Below are positions 15,286 through 23,281 of a stretch of DNA of 42,014 nucleotides, piece by piece. The stretch is from positions 133,776-175,789 of the forward strand of contig NZ_GG657556.1 of assembly GCF_000157995.1 (NCBI RefSeq), given 5' to 3'. This stretch comes from Holdemania filiformis DSM 12042. Lineage in GTDB: Bacteria; Bacillota_I; Bacilli_A; Erysipelotrichales; Erysipelotrichaceae. The position numbers were made by a program, and so were the translations under genes. Under the pieces are notes generated by a model. It was not told the DNA's origin. It did no database searches and was given only the letters and a program-made list of their open reading frames with translations. Each line of letters opens with the position of its first letter. Positions within the stretch are counted from its first letter, which is position 1.

Positions 15286-15768
15286 ATGGAAATTGTAAAT
15301 GTTCGTATTGACGAAAGATTGATCCACGGTCAGGTTGCAGCTGTCTGGACGAATACGTTAAACGCTACGCGTATCATGGTTATCGATGATATGGCAGCGA
15401 AGGATGAAATTCAGAAAATCGCCCTGAAGATGGCTTGCCCATCAACGGTTAAACTGTCGATTCTGCCGGCTGAAAAAGCAGCGGACAGACTGAAGAGCGA
15501 AGCTTACCCGACGGATCGGATCTTTGTCGTTCTGAAAGGCCCGAAAACGATTAAGCAGGTTGCGGACGCCGGTTATATGTTCCCGGTTGTCAACGTCGGC
15601 AACATGTCCAACAAGCACGGATCGACGCAGATCAAGCGTTCGGTCAGCGTTACGCCGGAAGATGTCGCTGCGTTCAGAGAGCTGAATGACAGAGGCGTTA
15701 AGTTTACAGCGCAGATGGTTCCGACAGAAGAAAAAATCGACTTCATGCCGCTGATCAAAGACCTTTAA
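15286..15768 (+). CDS. PTS mannose/fructose/sorbose family transporter subunit IIB
   Basis: 160 residues, the full length of an EIIB of the mannose family. VRIDERLIHGQV contains the phosphorylated histidine H14. It accepts phosphate from EIIA and passes it to the sugar during uptake through IIC-IID. It is a single-gene unit with its own promoter, cre sites and terminator; IIC-IID lie 4 kb downstream and IIA 7.5 kb downstream on the other strand. The codon use (GTT, GCT, CTG) suggests strong expression. The sugar cannot be assigned from sequence. Confidence 0.93.
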   Translation: MEIVNVRIDERLIHGQVAAVWTNTLNATRIMVIDDMAAKDEIQKIALKMACPSTVKLSILPAEKAADRLKSEAYPTDRIFVVLKGPKTIKQVADAGYMFPVVNVGNMSNKHGSTQIKRSVSVTPEDVAAFRELNDRGVKFTAQMVPTEEKIDFMPLIKDL

Positions 15769-15798
15769 TCAGGTTAAACTGTAAAGTAAAAGGTTTAA

Positions 15799-15842
15799 AA
15801 ACAGCCGCGTTTGGGTGAGTGATCACCATGCGGCTGTTTTTT
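15799..15842 (+). terminator. terminator of PTS IIB gene
   Basis: ACAGCCGC (15801-15808) pairs with GCGGCTGT (15830-15837) and is followed by TTTTTC. Confidence 0.85.
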
Positions 15843-15872
15843 CTTTTCCAGTGGGGATGAGATTTGCGGACT

Positions 15873-15900
15873 TTGACAGCCGGATTCAGATCAGTATAAT
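15873..15900 (+). promoter_or_regulatory. promoter of the HAD phosphatase gene
   Basis: Perfect TTGACA (15873-15878), 16-bp spacer, perfect TATAAT (15895-15900). Confidence 0.8.
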
Positions 15901-15953
15901 GGTAGGCAGAGAGTGCTGGAGAATGGCTCCGGCGGATAAAGGAGCGGGGACGA

Positions 15954-16730
15954 ATGAAAGTATTGGCCAGCGATTTTGACGGCACGTTGTTTTTCAAGGG
16001 GAAGTTCAGAGAAGAGGATCTCAAACAGATCCGGGCGTTTCAGGCACAGGGGCATCAATTCGGGTTGTGCACAGGCCGGCCGCTGGCGGGCGTCACCGGA
16101 GCGATCCGGGAGAGCGTGCGCTGCGATTTCATGATACTGAGCAGCGGGGCGCAGATTCTGGATGGAGAAGGAAGAACGCTTTATAAAGCCTGCATCGACC
16201 TGGAAACGGCCGCGCAGGTCGGCTGCCGGTTCAGCGGGGAATTGGATTTTTATTATCAGACCGGGGAAGGCACGTATTGTCAACGTCGGCTGGATGGTCA
16301 AATTCCGGCGTCGGCGTCGATTTTAACCGCGATTCCTTACCGCCCGTTTACCCGGCTGGACGAGCTGCCGGCGGATATTTACGGCTTGTCCTTATATGCT
16401 GAAACCGACGCTCATGCCCAGGAGATTGCGGTGCAGATCAACGCGCAGTTTCCGACGCTGGAAGCGTTCCAGAATGAAGAATGGATTGACGTTGCCCGGC
16501 GCGGCTGTTCCAAGGGAAAAGGTATTGAATTGCTGAAACAGCAGCTGTCGTTCAAGACGATTGCCGGCATCGGTGATTCGTATAATGATATTCCTTTGTT
16601 GAGGACAACGTCGCCGAGCTTTACGTTTCATTCCTCGCCGGATGCGGTAAAACAGGAAGCGCAGTTTTTGGTCGATTCACTGGCGGAGGCGGTTGCGTTT
16701 ATGATGCGGATGCCCGAGGAAAAACGCTGA
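15954..16730 (+). CDS. HAD family hydrolase (Cof-type phosphatase)
   Basis: 258 residues. HAD motif I is DFDGTLFF near the N-terminus (nucleophile Asp8, acid/base Asp10). Motif II is in LSSGAQ, motif III is the conserved Lys in CSKGKGIELL, and motif IV is GIGDSYNDIPLL. A C2-type cap domain fills residues about 80-180, the Cof/YidA arrangement. Such enzymes dephosphorylate sugar phosphates, FMN or similar small molecules. Its position behind a PTS gene is compatible with relief of sugar-phosphate stress (inference), though it has its own strong promoter. The RBS is AAAGGAGCGGGG. Confidence 0.88.
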   Translation: MKVLASDFDGTLFFKGKFREEDLKQIRAFQAQGHQFGLCTGRPLAGVTGAIRESVRCDFMILSSGAQILDGEGRTLYKACIDLETAAQVGCRFSGELDFYYQTGEGTYCQRRLDGQIPASASILTAIPYRPFTRLDELPADIYGLSLYAETDAHAQEIAVQINAQFPTLEAFQNEEWIDVARRGCSKGKGIELLKQQLSFKTIAGIGDSYNDIPLLRTTSPSFTFHSSPDAVKQEAQFLVDSLAEAVAFMMRMPEEKR

Positions 16731-16782
16731 TCCAGGATCAGGATCAAGGAAGGCTTGATAAAAACAGGTTGTCAGGAAAAGA

Positions 16783-16810
16783 AAAATCCGCAGATTCGCG
16801 GATTTTTTGT
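16783..16810. terminator. bidirectional terminator
   Basis: AAATCCGC (16784-16791) pairs with GCGGATTT (16798-16805) with a run of A before and T after. It lies between converging genes. Confidence 0.85.
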
Positions 16811-17290
16811 TTACTTCTCTTTTTTCTGCATTTGTTCCTTGATAAGATTCAGCGCCTTTGGCGGAACTAAATGCTTATCGCCGCTGTAAGTGATGACGGC
16901 GACAAACGCCATCGGCATTTTTTTCTTTTCAAAGTCCTTAATGCTTTTGTACCGCACGACCTTGCCGCGGTTGATGAACGCAGTGCTGCTGTAATAGAAC
17001 TTGTACTGGATGTTGGCCATAAAGAATTCCGCCAAAAACAGGAAGAAGATCAGAACGCCCAGCGCAACGGTCGTATAATCCTGAATCGTATAGCCGTAAA
17101 TGCCGGATATAATGCCCAGGATCGACAAGACGATATAGGCGATTTTCGGTCCTTTGGAAAAATCCATGCACTGATACTTGGAACTGATTCCCCCGGCCGC
17201 GGCGATCGCTTCGCGCGCGTCCTTTAATTCTTTCATCCGCGAGGCGAAGATCAACACCGCCACCACGGTGATAAACGCTACAATCCACAT
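16811..17290 (-). CDS. hypothetical membrane protein
   Basis: 159 residues from ATG 17290, preceded by GAGGAG; the in-frame TTG at 17308 lies before that RBS. One N-terminal membrane helix (about 2-17), a helical linker, two helices at about 46-65 and 68-92, then a cytosolic tail. The tail contains YYSSTAFINRGKVVRYKSI and a KALNLIKEQMQKKEK end. The tail has the strand pattern of a small PH-like domain, but no family is recognised. It is divergent from a second small membrane protein with a near-identical promoter. Confidence 0.6.
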   Translation of the reverse strand: MWIVAFITVVAVLIFASRMKELKDAREAIAAAGGISSKYQCMDFSKGPKIAYIVLSILGIISGIYGYTIQDYTTVALGVLIFFLFLAEFFMANIQYKFYYSSTAFINRGKVVRYKSIKDFEKKKMPMAFVAVITYSGDKHLVPPKALNLIKEQMQKKEK

Positions 17291-17333
17291 GCTTTTCTCA
17301 CTCCTCAATTCATTGTTTTCTGTTTTTCCTTTC

Positions 17334-17455
17334 CATTATAACAAAATTCCAGGAAAAAACGAGCGAAAATGCAGAAATGACGCAGGGGATGATGACAGCG
17401 CTTTCGGATTCGCGTCGAATTTTGAATGACGAACAGAGGGAATTTTGTTATAATG
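17334..17455. promoter_or_regulatory. divergent promoters sharing an identical 17-bp sequence
   Basis: GGAATTTTGTTATAATG occurs at 17439-17455 on the plus strand and, as its exact reverse complement, at 17334-17350. Each copy contains an extended -10 box (TGTTATAAT) and drives one of the two divergent small membrane protein genes. Confidence 0.7.
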
Positions 17456-17475
17456 AAACGCAAGAGGTGAAGAAA

Positions 17476-17985
17476 ATGGAAGAGATGAGAGCGAAGCTGT
17501 GCCGGATCGCCGATCTGCCGCAGTCGGGGAAGCCGGTCGTTTCGATAAATATCAAGCCGTATGTCTCGATTATCGTCTGCATTCTGGTCGGCATTCTGAT
17601 GATCGCCACGCAGTTTGTGTGGATCGTCGGCGCGATTCTGATCGTCGTGGCGCTGCTGGTGTTATGGAAAACGCCGAATTACACCCTGCTGGAAGCTTAT
17701 CCTGATTATTTTGTGGTGTATACGCGGGGCGATGAGGAATTTTGTCAGATGGTGCGCTGGGATGAGGTTCAGGAATGGGTGTTCCGTCAAGGCAAGGCCG
17801 GGATGGACATGATTGTGATCCGTGTCAGCGAGGAAGAATTTGTTTTCATCAATGCGTACAGCAGCACGAAGCTGGTGCATTGCTTCAATAAGTTTATTCC
17901 GGATAAGGAAGCGCACCGGCAGCAGCAGGCAAAGATGAAGAATTCGCCGTTTAAGTGGCCGGAGAAGTGGGGCAGAAAGAAATAA
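17476..17985 (+). CDS. hypothetical membrane protein
   Basis: 169 residues from ATG 17476, preceded by GAGGTG; the frame is open further upstream, but that part spans the promoter. Two adjacent membrane helices (about 32-50 and 52-68) are followed by a cytosolic domain of about 100 residues. That domain has alternating strands (YPDYFVVYTRGDEE, VRWDEVQEWVFRQG, MIVIRVSEEEFVFIN), ending in a basic KWPEKWGRKK tail. The pattern suggests a bacterial PH-like domain, but this is a guess from layout. It is followed after 36 bp by the M28-like gene, with which it probably forms an operon. Confidence 0.6.
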   Translation: MEEMRAKLCRIADLPQSGKPVVSINIKPYVSIIVCILVGILMIATQFVWIVGAILIVVALLVLWKTPNYTLLEAYPDYFVVYTRGDEEFCQMVRWDEVQEWVFRQGKAGMDMIVIRVSEEEFVFINAYSSTKLVHCFNKFIPDKEAHRQQQAKMKNSPFKWPEKWGRKK

Positions 17986-18021
17986 ACGGATGTTCGCGCA
18001 GAGCGTTCGCTGGAGGTTATT

Positions 18022-18990
18022 ATGAATATTGATGATTTGATTATAAAATACGGCCTGACGATCGGCCGCCGCTTTACCCGCAAGGAAAAGAATTTTTTCT
18101 GCAACGAGATCGGCAAGGATTTCCAGGCGCTGGGTTATTCTGTCCGCGGGGCGATTGGAAAGAAAAAGAGAACCAAGGGGATGAATCTGATGATCGGCAA
18201 CGTCGGCAAGGCCAAGACGATCTTCGTCGCACATTACGACACGCTCAATCACGATTTCGGCAATCCGATCCGCTATTTTCCGCTGGATGGCAACGCCAGC
18301 TTTTCGTCTTCGTTTCTGCCGATGAACACGCCGGTGATCCTGAGCATGGTGCTGGGGCTGATTCTGCTTCTGGGATTAGGCCGGAAGATCAACTTTCAGG
18401 ATAATCTGGCAATGTCAGTGCTGATCCTCGGTATTTTGATCGCGCTGGTCGTCGTTTCGTTTATGATGACGTTCCGGATCGGCAATAAAGTCAACCTGAA
18501 CCGGAATACCTCAGGCGTCGTTACGGCGTATCTGATCGCCCAGCAGCTGCCGGAAAAACTGCGGGATAAAGTAGCGTTTGTACTGACTGACGGCGGCAAC
18601 GGCACGCATGTGGGCGACTATATGCTGCGCGACGCGCTGCCCAACACGATTAAGGACCGCAACGTGATCATTCTGGACTGCGTCGGCAAGGGACCGCGCT
18701 TAGGCATCGGTTATTTTGATGCCAGCAAGGCGAATGCGGAAAAGCTCGAAGCGATCGTCAAGGCGAAGGATCCGGAGGCCAAGCTGCATACCAGCCTGGT
18801 CGATGAGGATCACGTGAAGTATACCTCGTTGTCCTTCTATGAAAAGGGGATGATCGTCTGCCGCGGCAAAAATCTGAACGGTTCGCTGATCGTCGAGAAT
18901 ACCGCGACCAACCATGACGATGAGATCGAACGGGAGAAAATTGAAGCGCTGGCCAACGATCTGACGGAGCTGGCTAAACAGATTTCTTAA
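18022..18990 (+). CDS. M28-family-like membrane protein lacking several catalytic ligands
   Basis: 322 residues. IFVAHYDTL corresponds to the first metal-binding His/Asp motif of M28 zinc aminopeptidases. The following motif, usually DNxSG, is NRNTSGVVTAYLIAQQL. The catalytic DGEE site is replaced by LTDGGNGTHVGDYML. Two membrane helices (about 102-121 and 127-150) are inserted between the first and second motifs. The C-terminal VENTATNHDDEIE matches the last histidine region. The bridging Asp and general-base Glu appear absent, so hydrolysis is doubtful, and a binding or pseudoenzyme role is possible. GGAGG precedes the ATG. Confidence 0.6.
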   Translation: MNIDDLIIKYGLTIGRRFTRKEKNFFCNEIGKDFQALGYSVRGAIGKKKRTKGMNLMIGNVGKAKTIFVAHYDTLNHDFGNPIRYFPLDGNASFSSSFLPMNTPVILSMVLGLILLLGLGRKINFQDNLAMSVLILGILIALVVVSFMMTFRIGNKVNLNRNTSGVVTAYLIAQQLPEKLRDKVAFVLTDGGNGTHVGDYMLRDALPNTIKDRNVIILDCVGKGPRLGIGYFDASKANAEKLEAIVKAKDPEAKLHTSLVDEDHVKYTSLSFYEKGMIVCRGKNLNGSLIVENTATNHDDEIEREKIEALANDLTELAKQIS

Positions 18991-19014
18991 ACAGGAGTAA
19001 TCCTGTTTTTTTTT
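18989..19014 (+). terminator. terminator of the M28-like gene
   Basis: AAACAGGA pairs with TCCTGTTT around GTAA, followed by a long T run. Confidence 0.9.
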
Positions 19015-19586
19015 ATATTAGGAAAGTGTTTCTCAAAAGAAGGGATAAATAAAAACTCTTCAGCTTTGAATCCCGTTAAAGAGTTTTAATCAGTGATGGG
19101 ATTCATTGTTCAGGTACATCCTGAAAAGAAGGAAGATGATGAAGAATAAACTGGAAATGACCGATGCCTTGGTTGAGGAAATGAAAAGAACGAAGCAAAC
19201 TCAAATGCGTTGGAATGAAAACAAATGAATTGCACGATTAACTCCATGGAAATGATGGGCATTCTCGGAAAGTGGGCAGGGTTCGGAAAAACATAATTCT
19301 TGTTTTTATTCCTACCCAGTTCTATGACGAAGTGCTGCGGAATAGACTAAGAGAATGCTTAACTTTCTTTGGAAAACAAATCATTTTATGAAACAACAGG
19401 GGAAAATGTGAAAGTTTGCGAATAAAAAAAGCGGGTTAAACCGTTCGTAAAATAAGCAGTCTTAATTGTTAATAAAGCTTGTATACAGGGCGTTTGCGTG
19501 ATTTTTAACGGTCGCTTAATACGGAAATTGAACCTTCAAATTTTGTGAAAATTTCTTTGAATTATGTGAAAAATATGTGTTGAGGG
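19015..19586. other. gene-poor AT-rich interval
   Basis: About 570 bp with no confident gene. It holds a 9-bp hairpin (AAAACTCTT 19052-19060 / AAGAGTTTT 19079-19087) that reads as a terminator only on the minus strand. It also holds a 30-codon frame (19136-19228) and a longer start-less open frame ending near 19390, whose 3' part looks protein-like. The rest is A/T-rich sequence upstream of the PTS promoter. Confidence 0.5.
19136..19228 (+). CDS. possible small protein (30 residues)
   Basis: ATG-ATG after AAGAAGGA opens a frame encoding a charged, helix-prone peptide containing LEMTDALVEEMKRTKQTQ. It has no recognised relatives. It could be a real microprotein, a remnant of a decayed gene continuing out of frame downstream, or chance. 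Confidence 0.2.
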   Translation: MMKNKLEMTDALVEEMKRTKQTQMRWNENK

Positions 19587-19615
19587 TTTACAAATCTCCT
19601 TTTCTAGTGTATCAT
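19587..19615 (+). promoter_or_regulatory. promoter of PTS IIC-IID
   Basis: TTTACA (19587-19592), 17-bp spacer, TATCAT (19610-19615). The transcript would have a leader of about 138 nt. Confidence 0.65.
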
Positions 19616-19625
19616 TTAATCATCG

Positions 19626-19639
19626 AGAAAACGGTTACA
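19626..19639 (-). promoter_or_regulatory. cre site (CcpA) at the PTS IIC-IID start site
   Basis: The reverse complement TGTAACCGTTTTCT matches the cre consensus at 13 of 14 positions and covers about +4 to +17, a repressing position like that at the IIB gene. Confidence 0.65.
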
Positions 19640-19759
19640 TCCAGTCTGCGATATCGCGTAAGAAGCCACGCGGATCCCAGCCCGGCTGAAATGGTTTTCG
19701 AGGATCCGGGCAACCGGAAAAAACCAAAGACACAAAAGGTTAGAAAGGGAGGACTATTT

Positions 19760-20548
19760 ATGTCTGGAGGGTTGAGTATTATCCAAATCCTGCTGATCAC
19801 AGCATGGGCATTTTGGAGCATCGTCGATAGTTTGTCTTGGAACATCGGTTTCAACAACTGTATTCTTGCATGCTTATTCACCGGCGTTGTTGTAGGCGAT
19901 ATGAAATATGGCCTGATCGTTGGTGGTACGTTACAGATGACTCAGTTAGGCGCTGGCACATACGGAGGTGCTTCGATTCCGAATATCACTTCTTCTGGTA
20001 TGATCGCTACAGCGTTAGGCGCTGCATCCGGCGCTGACCCGATTGCAATGGCTTCTTCAATCGGTATCGCATTAGCTGCATTATTCACACAGTTGGACAT
20101 CCTGGCTCGTTTCTCCAACACTGCATTCCAGCACATCGCTGACAAGTATGTTGAAGAAGACAACACTAAGGGTATCGCGCTGATGAACACATTAGGCATC
20201 ATTCCTTGGGGCCTGTCCCGTGGATTGCCGGTTCTGTTACTGCTGGTTGCTGGCCAGGGCGTCGTTGACACTCTGATCAAGATCATTCCGACATTCATCA
20301 TGAACGGCTTCAAGTTCGCTGGTGGATTGCTGCCAGTTGTTGGTTTCGCAATCTTGATGCGTTACCTGCCAGTTCTGAAGAAGCCGCAGTTCATTATCTT
20401 AGGCTTCGTATTAGCCGCTTATATCAATATGCCGATTCTGGGTATCGCCTTAATCGGTACAGCCGCAGCGTTAGTTACTTACCAGAATGCTACTGCTAAG
20501 TTAGCTGCTGGCACTGCACAGGGAGGCGACGACGATTATGACGAATAG
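19760..20548 (+). CDS. PTS mannose/fructose/sorbose family transporter subunit IIC
   Basis: 262 residues from ATG 19760 (GGGAGG 7 nt upstream); the upstream open frame covers the promoter and leader and is not coding. It is a polytopic membrane protein with the EIIC-Man pattern: FTGVVVGDMKYGLIVGGTLQM near the N-terminus, TYGGASIPNITSSGMIATAL, and several long helices. With IID it forms the sugar channel. The tail GGDDDYDE is acidic. It overlaps the IID start by 11 bp. Strong codon bias (TTA, GCT, GTT) suggests high expression. The sugar is not assignable. Confidence 0.93.
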   Translation: MSGGLSIIQILLITAWAFWSIVDSLSWNIGFNNCILACLFTGVVVGDMKYGLIVGGTLQMTQLGAGTYGGASIPNITSSGMIATALGAASGADPIAMASSIGIALAALFTQLDILARFSNTAFQHIADKYVEEDNTKGIALMNTLGIIPWGLSRGLPVLLLLVAGQGVVDTLIKIIPTFIMNGFKFAGGLLPVVGFAILMRYLPVLKKPQFIILGFVLAAYINMPILGIALIGTAAALVTYQNATAKLAAGTAQGGDDDYDE

Positions 20549-21377
20549 TAAGAAGTTCACTAAGAAAGAATTAAGAAGTCTGAATCTGCGCTGGATCTGG
20601 AACTCTCAGATCGGTTGGAACTATGAACGTATGCAGGGCTTAGGCTACCTGACCACCATGCTGCCGGTTATCGACAAGCTGTATGGCGATCGTCCTGAGC
20701 TGAAGCAGAAGGCGTTGAGAACACATTCTGTATTCTTCAACACACAGCCTGCAATGGGTGATATCATTGTTGGTATGAATATCGCTATCGAAGAACAGAC
20801 AGCTGAAACTGGTTCTGGTCTGGATGTCGCCGCTTCTATTAAGACAGCGTTGATGGGACCATTCGCTGGTATCGGCGATACAATCTTCGGCATGATCGCT
20901 GGTGCGGTTTTCGGATCTATCGCTGCAACGATGGCTCTGGAAGGCAACGCATTAGGTATCATGATTTGGGAAGTTTGGATGGTTGTCGTTCTGTTCGCAC
21001 GTATGAAAATGTTTGACATGGGCTATGAACAAGGCGTTAAGCTGGTTACTTCCCTGTCTGGCACAATGAATGCTCTGACAGAAGCTGCTTCTGTCTTAGG
21101 TCTGACGGTTGTCGGCGGCATGATCGCGCTGAATGTTAAGTTCCCTCTGGCTACTCTGAAAATGAGCTTAGGCATTGACCCTGAAACGGGCGAAGAAATG
21201 TTTAACGAATTCAACCTGCAGAAATATGCTGACAGCATCATGCCTGCACTGTTCCCTGCATTATTCGCAGCTCTGTGCTACTGGATGCTGGGCAAAAAGT
21301 GGATGAACTCCAACAAGCTGATCCTGGTTGTTGTTGTATTCGCTATCGTTCTGGCTTTCTTCGGAGTTCTGGCTTAA
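20538..21377 (+). CDS. PTS mannose/fructose/sorbose family transporter subunit IID
   Basis: 279 residues, normal for EIID-Man. The N-terminal cytosolic part shows NSQIGWNYERMQGLGYLTTMLPVI, THSVFFNTQPAMGDIIVGMNIAIEEQ and the GPFAGIGDTIFGMI segment that are diagnostic for the family. Further hydrophobic helices and a C-terminal membrane anchor follow. It works with IIC in uptake. The start lies within the IIC 3' end (11-bp overlap). A strong terminator follows. Confidence 0.94.
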   Translation: MTNSKKFTKKELRSLNLRWIWNSQIGWNYERMQGLGYLTTMLPVIDKLYGDRPELKQKALRTHSVFFNTQPAMGDIIVGMNIAIEEQTAETGSGLDVAASIKTALMGPFAGIGDTIFGMIAGAVFGSIAATMALEGNALGIMIWEVWMVVVLFARMKMFDMGYEQGVKLVTSLSGTMNALTEAASVLGLTVVGGMIALNVKFPLATLKMSLGIDPETGEEMFNEFNLQKYADSIMPALFPALFAALCYWMLGKKWMNSNKLILVVVVFAIVLAFFGVLA

Positions 21378-21390
21378 TATCAAAACTCTC

Positions 21391-21425
21391 AAAAGTGGTG
21401 TCTTCGGGCATCACTTTTATTTTTG
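21391..21425 (+). terminator. terminator of PTS IIC-IID
   Basis: AAAAGTGGTG (21391-21400) pairs with CATCACTTTT (21409-21418) with one G-T pair, followed by ATTTTTG. Confidence 0.85.
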
Positions 21426-21467
21426 ACAGCTACAGAAGAATTTAATCAGTTCCCCATAAAAATAATG

Positions 21468-21522
21468 AAGAAGTCCTGTTAACGGAATCTTAACAATTCT
21501 GTTGAGCAGGACTTCTTTTTTT
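21468..21522 (+). terminator. terminator-like hairpin enclosing PhoP-box-like repeats
   Basis: AAGAAGTCCTG (21468-21478) pairs perfectly with CAGGACTTCTT (21507-21517), followed by T. The loop can extend the stem imperfectly (GTTAACGGAAT with ATTCTGTTGAG). It lies after a first terminator and inside the promoter region of the next gene. Confidence 0.6.
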
Positions 21523-21532
21523 CCATTATAAT
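21479..21532 (+). promoter_or_regulatory. promoter with PhoP-box-like direct repeats upstream of the Na/Pi cotransporter
   Basis: TTAACG (21479-21484) and TTAACA (21490-21495) are spaced 11 bp apart, with a third imperfect copy TTGAGC (21502-21507) near the -35 position. TATAAT lies at 21527-21532. TTAACA repeats every 11 bp are the PhoP box of Bacillota (knowledge). Phosphate-starvation control of a phosphate transporter is a sensible inference. Confidence 0.5.
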
Positions 21533-21566
21533 AGGCTTGCTTAGATGAGGAAAGGGTTATTGAACA

Positions 21567-23195
21567 ATGATGGAACTCAGTTTTATTATCGCGTTAATGG
21601 GCGGTTTAGCGTTATTTCTTTATGGAATGAAGATGATGAGCGATGGATTGGAGCTGTGCGCCGGGGATCGGCTGCAGTCAATTTTAGAACGGTTAACTTC
21701 CAACCGGCTGATGGGCGTCATTGTCGGGGCGTTAATCACGGCTTTGATTCAAAGCTCCAGTGCGACGACGGTGATGACCGTTGGTTTTGTCAACGCGGGG
21801 TTAATGACGCTTCCGCAGGCGGTAGGCGTGATTATGGGGGCGAATATCGGTACAACGATCACCGGTCAGCTGATCGCTTTGGACATCGGAGCGGCTGCCC
21901 CGGCCATTGCCTTAGTCGGCGTCGTCATGGTCGTTTTCCTGAAAAAAGAAAAGACCAATGCGGTCGGGATGATTGTCGGAGGATTGGGTATCTTATTTAT
22001 CGGGATGGGAATGATGAGCGACGCCATGGCGCCGCTGCGGAACGATCCGACATTCCTGTCGTTAATTACCGCGTTCAATAACCCGATCATTGCGGTGCTG
22101 ACCGGAGCGGTCTTTACTGCGATTATTCAAAGCTCCAGCGCGTCGATCGGGATTTTACAAACCTTGGCCAATAACGGTTTAATTACGCTGCAGCACTCCG
22201 TCTTCATTCTGTTCGGAATGAACATCGGAACGTGCATCACGGCGGTGCTCTCATCGTTAAGCTCCAGCCGGAACGCGAAGCGGGTTGCCTTAGTTCATCT
22301 GTTATTCAATATCGGCGGGGCGTTATTGTTCTCCGTTGCGGTGCTGGCGCTGCCGCTGACCGCATGGATAGCCCAGTTTACGCCGGCGAATCCAGCAGCG
22401 CAGATCGCAAACTTTCACACGCTGTTTAATGTTGTCACTACCCTGGTTCTGCTTCCGCTGGGGAATGGATTGGCTGCGCTGTCGATGAAGCTTTTGCCGC
22501 AGGAAAAAGAAGCCTCGGTGCCGGCAATTGAAATTACGCGGATTCCGGAACAGCGCTTGGGTAATGTAACGATCTCATTACACGAGATCAGCGAGCTGCT
22601 GAACCGGATGTACAACTTAGTGCAGTCCAGTCTGGATGAAGCCTTCCGCGGTCTGACGACGCTGGAGTGGGATAAAGAAAAGATTCTGGAACAGGAAAGC
22701 GAGATCGACGCCATGCATCGTAAGATCATCGACGCGATTCCTTATGTCGCGACGGCCCGGATGAACGTTGAGGATTCCCGGCGGTTAAACATTTTGTTTA
22801 AAATCAATAACGACTTGGAACGGATGGGGGATCATGTCTTGAATTTATCAGAACATGCTTCTCAGATTCTGAAAGAGAAACAGAAAATTACCCCGGAAGC
22901 GCATCAGGAGCTGGCTGATTTGCGGACAATTTTAGATCAGACGGCGTCGCTGCTGCCGGCGATTGAGGAATATCATCAATCGGCGACCCTGCAGCATATC
23001 GATCAGCTGGAGGAACAGATGGATCAGTGTTGTGAAAAAAGCCGTCAGGATCAGATCAAAAGGCTGCGCAGCCAACAGATCGACGGTTCGCTGTGTGTTG
23101 TATTCAGTGAAGTGCTGACGGACCTGGAACGAATTCACGACCATTATCACAACCTCGCGCAACAGCTCTATCATGAGGAAATGACTGCTTCCTGA
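21567..23195 (+). CDS. Na/Pi cotransporter family protein
   Basis: 542 residues. Two inverted Na_Pi_cotrans repeats carry the signature IQSSSATT (about residues 60-68) and IQSSSAS (about 188-194), embedded in about eight membrane helices across the first 310 residues. The last ~200 residues form a helical PhoU-like cytosolic domain (NDLERMGDHVLNLSEH, then ILTDLERIHDHYHNLA-type motif). The family imports phosphate with sodium; YjbB-type relatives can export it. ATG 21567 is preceded by AAAGGG. Its promoter carries PhoP-box-like repeats. Confidence 0.93.
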   Translation: MMELSFIIALMGGLALFLYGMKMMSDGLELCAGDRLQSILERLTSNRLMGVIVGALITALIQSSSATTVMTVGFVNAGLMTLPQAVGVIMGANIGTTITGQLIALDIGAAAPAIALVGVVMVVFLKKEKTNAVGMIVGGLGILFIGMGMMSDAMAPLRNDPTFLSLITAFNNPIIAVLTGAVFTAIIQSSSASIGILQTLANNGLITLQHSVFILFGMNIGTCITAVLSSLSSSRNAKRVALVHLLFNIGGALLFSVAVLALPLTAWIAQFTPANPAAQIANFHTLFNVVTTLVLLPLGNGLAALSMKLLPQEKEASVPAIEITRIPEQRLGNVTISLHEISELLNRMYNLVQSSLDEAFRGLTTLEWDKEKILEQESEIDAMHRKIIDAIPYVATARMNVEDSRRLNILFKINNDLERMGDHVLNLSEHASQILKEKQKITPEAHQELADLRTILDQTASLLPAIEEYHQSATLQHIDQLEEQMDQCCEKSRQDQIKRLRSQQIDGSLCVVFSEVLTDLERIHDHYHNLAQQLYHEEMTAS

Positions 23196-23236
23196 CGCTC
23201 ATTTCAGGAGGATGACAGAAAGCTGAAACATAAGAA

Positions 23237-23262
23237 AAGGCGGAAAAGTTCCGCCTTCTTTG
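23237..23262. terminator. bidirectional terminator
   Basis: AAGGCGGAA (23237-23245) pairs with TTCCGCCTT (23249-23257). It lies between the converging Na/Pi and PTS IIA genes. Confidence 0.85.
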
Positions 23263-23281
23263 TTTTCGGATAAAAGATAGA

